NCBI GenBank assembly: GCA_022821085.1
Contig: JAJEEG010000006.1
Span: 682,001 to 746,000, forward strand
DNA from: Candidatus Latescibacterota bacterium
GTDB lineage: Bacteria; JAAXHH01
DNA: 64,000 bases
Direction: 5' to 3'
Notes under the pieces: generated by a model
Seen by the model: only the letters and a program-made list of their open reading frames with translations
Told to the model about the DNA's origin: nothing
The model's database searches: none
Position numbers and translations under genes: made by a program
Part shown: positions 54,449 through 62,672 of the stretch, piece by piece
Layout of the letters: each line of letters starts with the position of its first letter
How positions within the stretch are numbered: position 1 is the first letter of the stretch

Positions 54449-56479
54449 TCAGGAGTGATCTGTAACCTGCCGCAATCTCAGCGTACCCGACCACGGGTCG
54501 ATTACGACGGGAGTCAACACGATTTCCGCACCCGGTGAAGGCCTGCCCTCCACCTTGACCGCCATCCGCGTTCCGAAATCCGGAAACTCGACCAGGATGT
54601 TCCGCTCCCGCGTCTCGAGGACGATCGCCCTGATGTGGACGTCTTTCAGTTGCGCGAGATGCTTGAGCAGCCAGTACCATTCCCGGCGGGCCTGGATCTT
54701 GTTCAGTATCCTGCTTCGTTCGAGGGCGGACAGTTCATCCATCATTTCATCGGCGTCGTAGGCCGGGGGGCCGTCCGCCAGGCCCGCCCGCAACTGCCGC
54801 TGAAGGACCAGGTCGGCGTAACGCCGGATCGGCGACGTGATCTGGCAGTAGGTGTCTACGCCCAGGGTGGCGTGCGGACGGGACTTCAGGCTGAGTTCGA
54901 GGGGCTTCATTCTTCGCAGTACCAGGAAGCGCCAGACCGCGTCGTGCTCCGCCTGCTCCAGGTCGCCCAGGTCGGTCTCGGCCTGGGTACGGTAAATCGC
55001 GGGCATGCCGCGGCCGGCCAGGTACGCCGCGGCGGTCCGGTTGGCGAGGATCATCAGTTCCGACACGATGTGTTCGGACCGGGTGGAGGTGTCCCGGAGC
55101 ACGATCCGTATACGTTTCTCCCCGTCCACCTTGATCGAGACCACGCTGCGTTCCAGGTCGACCGCGCCCTGGTCGATGCGACGCTGGTAGAAGACGTCCA
55201 CCGCCTGGTTCAGGATCTGCAGCACTTCGGCGTAGGGTTGCTCGATCGTCCCCAGCAGCCGGTTGGCTTCGTCGTAGGACAACCTCGCCCGGTTGACGAT
55301 CAGGGTCGGCATGATCCGGGAATCCAGCAGCTCGAAGTCGTTGGACAGGGTGAAGAAGAAACTGATGGCGCAGCGCCTTTCACCCTCGAGCAACGCACAG
55401 TGGTCCTGGGAGAGGCTGGTGGGCAGCATGGGTACGTGCCGGTCCGGCAGATACAGGGACGACATACGCTCCCGCGCGGCGAGGTCCAGGACCGAATCCC
55501 GGGGCACGAGGTCCGCCACGTCGGTGATATGCACGCCGATCCGGTAGCCGTCCTCGGTCCGTTCCGCGGAAAGGGCGTCGTCTATATCCTGCGTGGATGC
55601 ATCGTCTATCGACAGGATCGGCAATCCGGTCAGGTCTTCCCGGCCTGATTCGGAGGATCGGCAGGCCGCGGCGTATTCGAGCACCTCGCCGGTGAACCCG
55701 GTCGGTATCTCGTAACGCAGCAGATCGAGATTTTCGTCTTCGTCCCAGAACCCCTTGCGTACCATGACTTCGAAAACCGCTCGCTGCGGATCGCCGCCCG
55801 CCAGGGTGGGCATCTCCTTCAGCAGGCTCCGCACCTGGTCTATCGCGGCGTATTCGTCGCCCTGAATGACGTACTCCCTGAGGTGGGACAGCCAGCGCTT
55901 CTGACGGTTCGTCAGGGATTGAAGGTCCTGTTGCTTTTCGTCCGCGAGCCAGCGGTCGAACCCTTCCCGTTCGGTGTTCACGGCGCGCTGACGGGCCTCT
56001 TTGTCCAGGATACTTCTGACCTGGTCGGACGTGCGGGACGTGAAGCCATTGTCCCGTTCGCAGAAGTACAGGCACTGGCGGCTCAGGTGCAGCAGCATGG
56101 CCGCCCGCTGCTCGGGCGAACCGGGTTCGCCCCAGTACAGTTCACCGATGTCTTCCGAGGTGAATATGGAGGGATCGTCTTTGAGGACATCCCAGACCTC
56201 TTCAAGGTCGAAGGAAAGGGCCTGGTCCTCGATTTTCCTCCGGACGGCCAGCATTTCCGGGAGGTCGCGGACCCGGATATCGGTGTACCGCACGATGGGG
56301 TCCGTCGAGATGTCCATGACCCGGTTGGCGGAGGTCGCCACCTTGAGTTTCTTCCGGGAAACCGCCTGCACCATGCCGATCTGAATGTCCCCGCGATGAC
56401 GGAAGATGATCAGGTCGCCGATATGCACGGAGTGCTCGTTTCTTTCGGATTCAAACCGTTTGAACACGCGTGTTTTCAC
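54449..56479 (-). CDS. RNB-domain (RNase II/R family) exoribonuclease
   Basis: The 676-residue protein has a winged-helix/SH3-like N-terminus (residues about 20-60, RRSGDxQIGMV-like), a helical region of unknown fold (about 60-270) and the RNB catalytic domain (about 280-590). RNB contains SIDDASTQDIDDALS, with the metal-binding Asp residues, and SPIRRYADLVLQRQL. A short beta domain ends the protein. Classical N-terminal CSD1/CSD2 and a clear S1 domain are not evident, as in the cyanobacterial/plastid RNase II-like branch. GTG at 56479 with AGGA upstream is preferred; a TTG 24 codons earlier is less likely. Confidence 0.85.
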   Translation of the reverse strand: MKTRVFKRFESERNEHSVHIGDLIIFRHRGDIQIGMVQAVSRKKLKVATSANRVMDISTDPIVRYTDIRVRDLPEMLAVRRKIEDQALSFDLEEVWDVLKDDPSIFTSEDIGELYWGEPGSPEQRAAMLLHLSRQCLYFCERDNGFTSRTSDQVRSILDKEARQRAVNTEREGFDRWLADEKQQDLQSLTNRQKRWLSHLREYVIQGDEYAAIDQVRSLLKEMPTLAGGDPQRAVFEVMVRKGFWDEDENLDLLRYEIPTGFTGEVLEYAAACRSSESGREDLTGLPILSIDDASTQDIDDALSAERTEDGYRIGVHITDVADLVPRDSVLDLAARERMSSLYLPDRHVPMLPTSLSQDHCALLEGERRCAISFFFTLSNDFELLDSRIMPTLIVNRARLSYDEANRLLGTIEQPYAEVLQILNQAVDVFYQRRIDQGAVDLERSVVSIKVDGEKRIRIVLRDTSTRSEHIVSELMILANRTAAAYLAGRGMPAIYRTQAETDLGDLEQAEHDAVWRFLVLRRMKPLELSLKSRPHATLGVDTYCQITSPIRRYADLVLQRQLRAGLADGPPAYDADEMMDELSALERSRILNKIQARREWYWLLKHLAQLKDVHIRAIVLETRERNILVEFPDFGTRMAVKVEGRPSPGAEIVLTPVVIDPWSGTLRLRQVTDHS

Positions 56480-56541
56480 GCATTTATCCTGTGTCCGGAC
56501 CGGGTCGAAGTCAAGCGAATTCACGGGCGGCGGGTAACCGG

Positions 56542-56570
56542 TTGACTTCAACCGGCCGATGGGATATCAT
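56542..56570 (+). promoter_or_regulatory. Promoter of the MBL hydrolase gene
   Basis: TTGACT (56542-56547) and TATCAT (56565-56570) are separated by 17 bases. Transcription would start near 56577, leaving a leader of about 107 bases before the hydrolase ATG. Confidence 0.6.
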
Positions 56571-56683
56571 GCGGATAGCCGGGTTGCGGCACCGCGGGAC
56601 ACAGGCGATTCGAATGGGACGGGGACGTTAGCTAAGGGACACGGAATGCAGTTAAGGAAAAGGTCGATACGAGAGGAACGAGG

Positions 56684-57322
56684 ATGATATTCGAACAGAT
56701 TGTAAACGGGGGCGACCGGAACTTCGGTTACCTGGTGGCCGACGAGAAAACCCGGAAGGCGGCGGCGGTAGACCCCTCCTACCGGCCCGAATACTATATC
56801 AAACGCGCGGGCGAACTGGACGTGGAACTGGCCTGCATCATCTGCACCCATTCCCATCATGACCACGTGAACGGCAACGATCACCTGATCGAAGAACTGG
56901 GCCTCGACGTGGTGATGTACCGGGACGCGGAGTATTTCTACGATATAGAAGTCAAGGACGGGGAGATCTTCAGGCTGGGTGAACTCGAACTGGCCGTGAT
57001 CCACACCCCCGGCCACTGCGAGGACGGCATGTGCCTCCTGGCGGAAGACAAGCTGATTACCGGGGATACGCTTTTCGTGGGCAAGGTGGGCGGCACGGCC
57101 ACCGAAGAAGAAGCGCGTAAGGAGTTCGCCAGCCTCTGGCGCCTGATGGAACTGGACGACGGAATCGGGGTCTACCCGGGCCATGACTTCGGTGTAAAGC
57201 CCACTTCGACAATCGGTTACGAGCGAAACAACAATCCGTTCATCCTGCAGCCCACCTTCGCGGATTTCCTGCATCTCAAGGAAAACTGGCTCGCCTACAA
57301 ACAGCGGCACAACATCCCCTAG
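56684..57322 (+). CDS. Metallo-beta-lactamase-fold hydrolase (glyoxalase II-like)
   Basis: The 212-residue protein has the zinc motif THSHHDH with His56, His58, Asp60 and His61, then HTPGHCEDGMCL, a GDTLFVG metal Asp and the terminal PGHDFG with the last metal His. Glyoxalase II enzymes hydrolyse thioesters of glutathione or related thiols; other MBL hydrolases are possible. GAGG precedes ATG 56684. It stands alone between divergent and convergent genes, downstream of its own promoter candidate, near the glyoxalase-I-fold gene. Confidence 0.9.
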   Translation: MIFEQIVNGGDRNFGYLVADEKTRKAAAVDPSYRPEYYIKRAGELDVELACIICTHSHHDHVNGNDHLIEELGLDVVMYRDAEYFYDIEVKDGEIFRLGELELAVIHTPGHCEDGMCLLAEDKLITGDTLFVGKVGGTATEEEARKEFASLWRLMELDDGIGVYPGHDFGVKPTSTIGYERNNNPFILQPTFADFLHLKENWLAYKQRHNIP

Positions 57323-57353
57323 ATCACCGCGTCCGTTCCCACCTCCAGCCGGA

Positions 57354-58586
57354 TCACCGTACCCGTTGCAGCCCCGATGCGACCTTTCGCACGGCGCCGG
57401 CCACGTCGTCGATATCCCCGTCGGTGTACTGTTCGTTGAAGGAGAGCATCACGAGCTGACCGAGCAACTCGCGGGTCCTCGGACACATGTCGTCCGCGTA
57501 TTCGAAGGTGCGGTCCGTGTACGGGCTGAAGAAGGGGAAACGGGAATCCCCGTAGGTCCGGTGTTCCGCAAGCGCTGCCGAACACTGGAAAATCGGATCG
57601 CCGATGTAACCGGCGCTTGCGCCGATCCCTTCGGCGTTCAGCGCCCGGGCGAAAGTTTCGTTCGAATACCCGGTGACCCGCATGGGATACGACCAGTAAC
57701 TGTGCGTTGCGCCCGGGGTAACCGGCGCCGGCACGATGCCGTCAAGGTGCTCGATCCCCTCGGACAACCGGCCGCCAAGCCGGTTCCTCGATGCGACGAC
57801 CCGGCCGACTTTTTCCAGCTGGGCCAGACCCACCGCCGAATGGAGTTCCGTGATCCGGCAGTTCATGCCCAGCGGTCCGTACATGCGCGATCCCGCCCGG
57901 TCCCGGTCGTAGTGCTTGTCCGCGAAGCTGCGCATGCAGCGGCCCAGGGCGTCGTCGTTCGTGATGGTCATGCCGCCGTCCCCGGTGGTCATGTGCTTCG
58001 ACTGCTGGAAACTGAAGCATCCGATGTCCCCGAAGGTGCCCAGCAGCTTTCCCCGGTAACCCGTCAGGTGAGCCTGGCAGCAGTCCTCGATGAGCGGAAT
58101 CCCCTTGCGGCTTGAAATCTCCGCCAGGGCCTCCATCCGGCAGGCGTTGCCGAAGAGGTGTATGGCGATGATCGCCCGCGTCCGCGGCGTGATGAGCCGT
58201 TCGACGTCCTCCGGGTCCACGGTAAGCGTCTCCGGATCCGTGTCCGCGAAGACCGGCACGGCGTTCTGGTACAGGATCGGGATGATCGTGCCCAGGTCGG
58301 TGATCGCGCTCGTGATGATCTCATCCCCGGGTTCCGGGTTCACCGTGCCGACGGCGACATGCAGGGCCGCGGTTCCCGACGTGGATCCGACGGCGTGCTT
58401 CACACCGTAGGCTTCGGCGAAACGGCTCTCGAACAGCGGGGTGAGCTCGCCGCCCCAGCGAAAGAGGTTCTGGGAACGCAGCGCTTTCGTGACGAGCCGT
58501 ATTTCCTCGTCTCCGAATGGCGTCCGGGCGGGAAAGGGGCGGGATTCCGTATCCCGGTAGGGCGATCCGCCGTGGAGGGCTAACAT
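57354..58586 (-). CDS. DegT/DnrJ/EryC1/StrS-family sugar aminotransferase
   Basis: The 410-residue PLP enzyme has VGSTSGTAALHVAVGT (about 62-77), DCCQAHLT with the PLP-binding region and the catalytic lysine in FSFQQSKHMTTGDGG (about residue 195). Members transfer amino groups to nucleotide-linked keto-sugars or to scyllo-inosose. The ATG lies three bases after the GNAT gene stop, so the two form a pair that could make an N-acylated amino sugar for a surface glycan. No sugar dehydratase or glycosyltransferase is adjacent. Confidence 0.92.
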   Translation of the reverse strand: MLALHGGSPYRDTESRPFPARTPFGDEEIRLVTKALRSQNLFRWGGELTPLFESRFAEAYGVKHAVGSTSGTAALHVAVGTVNPEPGDEIITSAITDLGTIIPILYQNAVPVFADTDPETLTVDPEDVERLITPRTRAIIAIHLFGNACRMEALAEISSRKGIPLIEDCCQAHLTGYRGKLLGTFGDIGCFSFQQSKHMTTGDGGMTITNDDALGRCMRSFADKHYDRDRAGSRMYGPLGMNCRITELHSAVGLAQLEKVGRVVASRNRLGGRLSEGIEHLDGIVPAPVTPGATHSYWSYPMRVTGYSNETFARALNAEGIGASAGYIGDPIFQCSAALAEHRTYGDSRFPFFSPYTDRTFEYADDMCPRTRELLGQLVMLSFNEQYTDGDIDDVAGAVRKVASGLQRVR

Positions 58587-58589
58587 GGG

Positions 58590-59123
58590 CTAAAGGTCCA
58601 TCCGGTACCGGCACTTCCACTTCGTGTCCCACCGGTAAAGCGGATCGCTCGGGGGAATTGGGACGGTCTCTACCAGCGTCGAACCGATGATCTCGCAGGT
58701 CCTTCTGGACGCCGCGTTCTCCGGATTGCAGGTGATCCAGAGCGGGTTGATCCCGTGTGCCCGGGCGAGCGGCAGGATGAGCAGGCAACTGCGGGCGGCC
58801 AGCCGGCGGCCTCGATAGGGCGGGTCCACGGAGTATCCGATATGGCCGGCGTACTTCTCGATATGCTCCGTGTGGCCGATGCGCAAGGTCAGCCTTCCCA
58901 TCACGGTGGCCGGACCGCCCGGTTCGACCGGACCGCCCGCCCGTACCATGTCGAAGATGTACTCGGGAACGATGCCGCGCCGTGCGTCGCCCTGCAGCGT
59001 CCCGTGGAGCCGCAACCGCAGATCCCCGTCCACGAGCACGCCCGTGTCGCGAAAGTGGAACGGGACGTCCTCGACCTTGAACCGGTTCCTGAGGGTGGTA
59101 AAAAACAGACTGAAGTTTTTCAT
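58590..59123 (-). CDS. GNAT-family N-acetyltransferase
   Basis: The 177-residue protein has the GNAT fold signature: motif A with IGYSVDPPYRGRRLAARSC (about 92-110), a preceding HIEKYAGH strand and NPLWITCNPENAASRRTCE (about 127-145) as motif B. A GGPVEPGGPA low-complexity run (about residue 65) looks like an in-frame repeat expansion. It transfers an acetyl group from acetyl-CoA to an amine; the coupled DegT aminotransferase suggests an amino-sugar acceptor, but this is inferred. Confidence 0.8.
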   Translation of the reverse strand: MKNFSLFFTTLRNRFKVEDVPFHFRDTGVLVDGDLRLRLHGTLQGDARRGIVPEYIFDMVRAGGPVEPGGPATVMGRLTLRIGHTEHIEKYAGHIGYSVDPPYRGRRLAARSCLLILPLARAHGINPLWITCNPENAASRRTCEIIGSTLVETVPIPPSDPLYRWDTKWKCRYRMDL

Positions 59124-59188
59124 CGAGAACGGTGGACATCCCCCGCGGCTTTATGGGGAAGGCTGATGGTCCACGCCCCTAGCGCCCG

Positions 59189-60631
59189 TCAGTATCGATA
59201 GTGATCGGGTTTGTAGGGGCCTTCGATGGGGACGCCGATGTAGTCCGCCTGATTACGGGACAGCCGGGTCAGCTTCACGCCCAGTTTTTTAAGGTGCAGC
59301 CTGGCCACCTCCTCATCCAGGTGTTTCGGCAAGGTCGTCACGCCGGTCTCGTGTTCATTGAGCCGAAGGTCGATCTGCGCGATCACCTGGTTGGTGAAGG
59401 AACTGGACATGACAAACGAAGGATGGCCCGTGGCGCATCCCAGGTTCACCAGTCTACCCTCCGCGAGCAGGAAAACGGCGTGTCCGTCGGGGAAAACATA
59501 CTTGTCCACCTGGGGCTTGATGGGCTGTTTCACGATGCCCGGGTATTCGTTCAGCGCGTCCACCTGGATTTCGTTGTCGAAGTGCCCGATGTTGCATACG
59601 ATGGCCTGGTCCTGCATGTGCTCCATGTGCTCGACGCGTATGATGTCCCGGTTCCCCGTCGTCGTAACGAAGATCTGGCCCTGGTCCAGCACGTCTTCGA
59701 GGGTGGTTACCTCGTAACCTTCCATGGCAGCCTGAAGCGCGCAGATGGGATCGATCTCCGTGATCACCACGCGCGCGCCGAATCCCCGCATCGACTGGGC
59801 GCATCCCTTGCCCACGTCGCCGTATCCACAGACGACGACCGTCTTCCCGGCAACCATGACGTCGAGGGCGCGCTTGAGACCGTCCGCGAGCGATTCACGG
59901 CAGCCGTAAAGGTTGTCGAACTTGGACTTGGTCACGGAATCGTTGACGTTGATGGCCGGGAACAGGAGCTTGCCTTCCTCCATCATCTGGTACAGCCTGT
60001 GTACGCCCGTGGTCGTCTCTTCGGATACGCCGCGTATGCTCGCGCTCATATCGTGCCAGAATCGCGGGTTCCGGTCGAGCTGCCTTCGGAGTATTTCGTT
60101 GATGATCTGCAGTTCCCGGTTGTCCGTGGGTTCATCCAGGATGGCGGGGTCGTCCTCGGCCGCCACGCCACGGTGTATAAGGAGCGTGGCATCACCGCCG
60201 TCGTCAACGATCTGCGTGGGTCCGGTCTCGCCTTCGAAGGTCAACGCCTGCAGCGTGCAGGCCCAGTATTCCTCCAGGCTTTCCCCCTTCCACGCGAAGA
60301 CGGGTACGCCGTCGTCCGCGATGGCGGCCGCCGCGTGGTCCTGGGTCGAGAAGATGTTGCAGGAAGCCCACCGTATATCGGCGCCCAGGGCCCGGAGTGT
60401 CTGGATGAGCACGGCGGTCTGGATCGTCATGTGGAGGGAACCCATGATCCGCGTGTCCCGCAGCGGCTGTTCGCGGGCGTATTTCTCGCGGACGGCCATC
60501 AGCCCGGGCATCTCCTGTTCGGCGATGGCGATTTCACGGTGTCCCAGTTCCGCCTCGGACAGGTCGGCCACCTTGTAAGACAGGCCGGAGTAGTCGGGCA
60601 AATCGATGGTGGTCGGCAATTCCTTCGCCAT
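59189..60631 (-). CDS. ahcY: Adenosylhomocysteinase
   Basis: The enzyme splits S-adenosylhomocysteine into homocysteine and adenosine, removing the product inhibitor of methyltransferases. The 480-residue protein has [15 protein letters not shown] (about 90), [21 protein letters not shown], and the NAD motif [16 protein letters not shown] (about 265-280). It ends in PDHYRY, the conserved C-terminal Tyr/His tail. It includes the longer active-site insertion of many bacteria. A strong promoter is upstream at 60697-60725. No SAH riboswitch was found. Together with mtnA and the Cys/Met PLP enzyme it serves methyl and sulfur cycling. Confidence 0.97.
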   Translation of the reverse strand: MAKELPTTIDLPDYSGLSYKVADLSEAELGHREIAIAEQEMPGLMAVREKYAREQPLRDTRIMGSLHMTIQTAVLIQTLRALGADIRWASCNIFSTQDHAAAAIADDGVPVFAWKGESLEEYWACTLQALTFEGETGPTQIVDDGGDATLLIHRGVAAEDDPAILDEPTDNRELQIINEILRRQLDRNPRFWHDMSASIRGVSEETTTGVHRLYQMMEEGKLLFPAINVNDSVTKSKFDNLYGCRESLADGLKRALDVMVAGKTVVVCGYGDVGKGCAQSMRGFGARVVITEIDPICALQAAMEGYEVTTLEDVLDQGQIFVTTTGNRDIIRVEHMEHMQDQAIVCNIGHFDNEIQVDALNEYPGIVKQPIKPQVDKYVFPDGHAVFLLAEGRLVNLGCATGHPSFVMSSSFTNQVIAQIDLRLNEHETGVTTLPKHLDEEVARLHLKKLGVKLTRLSRNQADYIGVPIEGPYKPDHYRY

Positions 60632-60696
60632 GTAAGCACTCCTTGATTCCGTTATTGGGTATGCGGTTACACCGAATCATCCTGAAAAGCGCACCT

Positions 60697-60725
60697 ATTA
60701 TACGAGGTAGCCTTCTTAAATGCAA
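60697..60725 (-). promoter_or_regulatory. Promoter of ahcY
   Basis: On the minus strand TTGCAT (60725-60720), 17 bases, and a perfect TATAAT (60702-60697) form a strong sigma-70-type promoter. Transcription would start near 60690, 59 bases before the ahcY ATG. Confidence 0.75.
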
Positions 60726-60811
60726 CAACCACGTTACCCGGCAGCAGGCGGTTGCGGCGTTCACCGGGAACTATGCGGCCTTCCCGTCACCCGGCGCGGT
60801 TCAAAAATCGC

Positions 60812-60840
60812 TTGATCACGCTTCCGGTGCGTCTTATAGT
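60812..60840 (+). promoter_or_regulatory. Promoter of Trm112-like gene
   Basis: TTGATC (60812-60817), 17 bases, TATAGT (60835-60840). Transcription would start near 60847, leaving a leader of about 144 bases before the ATG at 60991. Confidence 0.6.
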
Positions 60841-60990
60841 CTGTCCCAACCACAGCCTTTCTACGTGCGGGACGCCCCGGGACAGTCGACGCTGTTGTAC
60901 GAGGCAACGGATGCTGCGCCGCAAGGCAACGGACGAGCCGGTTCCAGGCATCGGACGCGGCGCCACTACGCATCGGACGCGGAGGGAAGC

Positions 60991-61257
60991 ATGATCGACC
61001 AGGATTTGCTGGACATACTGGCCTGCCCGGAAACCAAGGAAGAGGTTCGTCTCGCATCCGATTCCGAAGTCGCATCCCTCAACGAAATGATCCGGGCGGG
61101 CAATCTCGTCAACCGGGGCGGCGAGAAGGTGACGGAGCCCATCGACGGCGGGCTGGTACGGGCCGACGGAAAATACCTCTATCCCATCCGGGATGAGATC
61201 CCCATCATGCTGATCGACGAAGCGATTCCCCTATCCACCGAGGCGGACGCATCCTGA
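60991..61257 (+). CDS. Trm112/UPF0434-family small protein
   Basis: The 88-residue protein has the family pattern LLDILACPETKEEVRLA at the start and DGKYLYPIRDEIPIML near the end. Trm112-like proteins bind and activate methyltransferases in many organisms; bacterial members are less studied. Only one Cys of the usual zinc set is visible. GGAGG lies five bases before ATG 60991. It is divergent from ahcY and upstream of an Nramp-family gene by 59 bases, so a link to methylation is suggestive only. Confidence 0.88.
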   Translation: MIDQDLLDILACPETKEEVRLASDSEVASLNEMIRAGNLVNRGGEKVTEPIDGGLVRADGKYLYPIRDEIPIMLIDEAIPLSTEADAS

Positions 61258-61316
61258 AAGGCGCCGCGCGGCACCGAACCTCCAGTCTCACTTAAAACCC
61301 GTACAGGCCATTCCGC

Positions 61317-62672
61317 ATGTCCCGTGACTACGACCCTTACGCGCTGCGCCCCGAAGATGTGAGAAAACCGCCCGCCGACCGCTGGTCGACGATCCGCCAG
61401 CTCGGGCCGGGCCTGCTGTTGACCGGTTCCATCGTGGGTTCCGGCGAACTCATTGCCACCACGCGGCTCGGCGCCGAGGTCGGTTTCGTGGTGCTCTGGC
61501 TCATTCTCCTGAGCTGTGCCGTCAAGGTACCTGTACAAAGTGAACTCGGCCGCCACGCCATCGCCACGGGACAGACCACTTTCGTAGCCTTCAATAGAGT
61601 GCCCGGACCGCGCTTGCGGGTTTCGTGGCTCGTGTGGGGAAGCCTGCTGCTCCTGCTCTGGAGCACCATGCAGGTCGGGGGCATTTTCGGTACGATGAGC
61701 CTGTCGCTGGACCTGATCTTCCCGGTCTTCGGAAACACGTCCTGGCTGATCATACTCACCCTGGTCGGCATGGGGCTCGGCCTCGTAGGCCAGTACATGA
61801 CGCTGGAACGGATTACCACCATCCTGGTGGCCCTGTTTACTTTCACCACGCTGGCCAGCGCGCTGCTCCTGTTCTGGACCCCCTACGCGGTTTCTCCCCA
61901 GGCCCTCCTGGACGGGTTGCGGTTCGCCCTTCCACCGGACGGCGCCGTGACGGCCTTCGCCGTCTTCGGCATCACCGGCGTCGGTGCATCCGAACTGCTG
62001 CTCTATCCGTACTGGTGCGTGGAAAAGGGATATGCCCGGTCGGCCGGCCCCCGGGACGGCAGCCCGGACTGGCGGGCGCGCGCCTTGGGATGGATCGGCG
62101 TGATGAAAAAAGACGTGTGGCTGTGCATGGTCATCTACACGCTGGCCACGCTCGCCTTCTTCTTCCTCGGTGCGGCCGTGCTGCACGCCCAGGGGATGGT
62201 GCCCGAGGGTTTCGGTACCGTGCAGATCCTCTCCGGCATGTACACCGAAACGTTGGGGAACTGGGCGTTCTACCTGTTCGGCGTAGGCGCTTTCGTGGTC
62301 CTCTTCTCGACCTATTTCGTCACCATCGTGGGCCAGTCGCGCATGCTGGCGGACGCCCTTTCGGTACTGGGTTTCATTACCTATGCCCGGCCGACCGACC
62401 GGCAGCGCGTAGTGCGGGTGATCGGCGTCCTGCTGCCCCTGGTGTACCTCGTCCTCTATGTCCTGTGGTCTGCGCCGGTCACGATGGTGATCATCGGCGG
62501 ACTGATGCAGACGATTCTGCTGCCGGCCATCGGCTGGGCGGCGCTCCACTTCAGCCGGACCACGGCGAAGGAGGCGGGAGTCCCGCCGTCCAGGTCCATG
62601 CTGGTGGCGCTGTCGGCCGCCACGGTGATCATGGCGGTTTTCGCGATCTATGCGGTGTGGGTAAGGTTTTAG
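61317..62672 (+). CDS. Divergent Nramp (SLC11)-family transporter
   Basis: The 451-residue membrane protein has about eleven hydrophobic helices and the LeuT-like Nramp layout. In helix 1, where metal transporters have DPGN, this protein has GSIVGSGELIATT; in helix 6, where they have a Met-Pro-His motif, it has LLLYPYW. Both canonical metal-binding sites are therefore altered, and the substrate cannot be taken as Mn2+ or Fe2+. Its 3' end overlaps the hydantoinase-B-type gene by four bases on the opposite strand. It may share a message with the Trm112-like gene 59 bases upstream. Confidence 0.85.
   Translation: MSRDYDPYALRPEDVRKPPADRWSTIRQLGPGLLLTGSIVGSGELIATTRLGAEVGFVVLWLILLSCAVKVPVQSELGRHAIATGQTTFVAFNRVPGPRLRVSWLVWGSLLLLLWSTMQVGGIFGTMSLSLDLIFPVFGNTSWLIILTLVGMGLGLVGQYMTLERITTILVALFTFTTLASALLLFWTPYAVSPQALLDGLRFALPPDGAVTAFAVFGITGVGASELLLYPYWCVEKGYARSAGPRDGSPDWRARALGWIGVMKKDVWLCMVIYTLATLAFFFLGAAVLHAQGMVPEGFGTVQILSGMYTETLGNWAFYLFGVGAFVVLFSTYFVTIVGQSRMLADALSVLGFITYARPTDRQRVVRVIGVLLPLVYLVLYVLWSAPVTMVIIGGLMQTILLPAIGWAALHFSRTTAKEAGVPPSRSMLVALSAATVIMAVFAIYAVWVRF

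Larger units (their letters stand above)
60632..60990. other. Divergent control region between ahcY and Trm112-like gene
   Basis: About 360 bases carry one good promoter in each direction (60697-60725 minus, 60812-60840 plus). I see no riboswitch, operator or small gene in the remainder. Confidence 0.6.

Noticed and set aside
60632-60700. Possible SAH riboswitch before ahcY
   Set aside because: The leader is only about 59 bases and lacks the conserved SAH aptamer sequences; an ordinary promoter explains the region.
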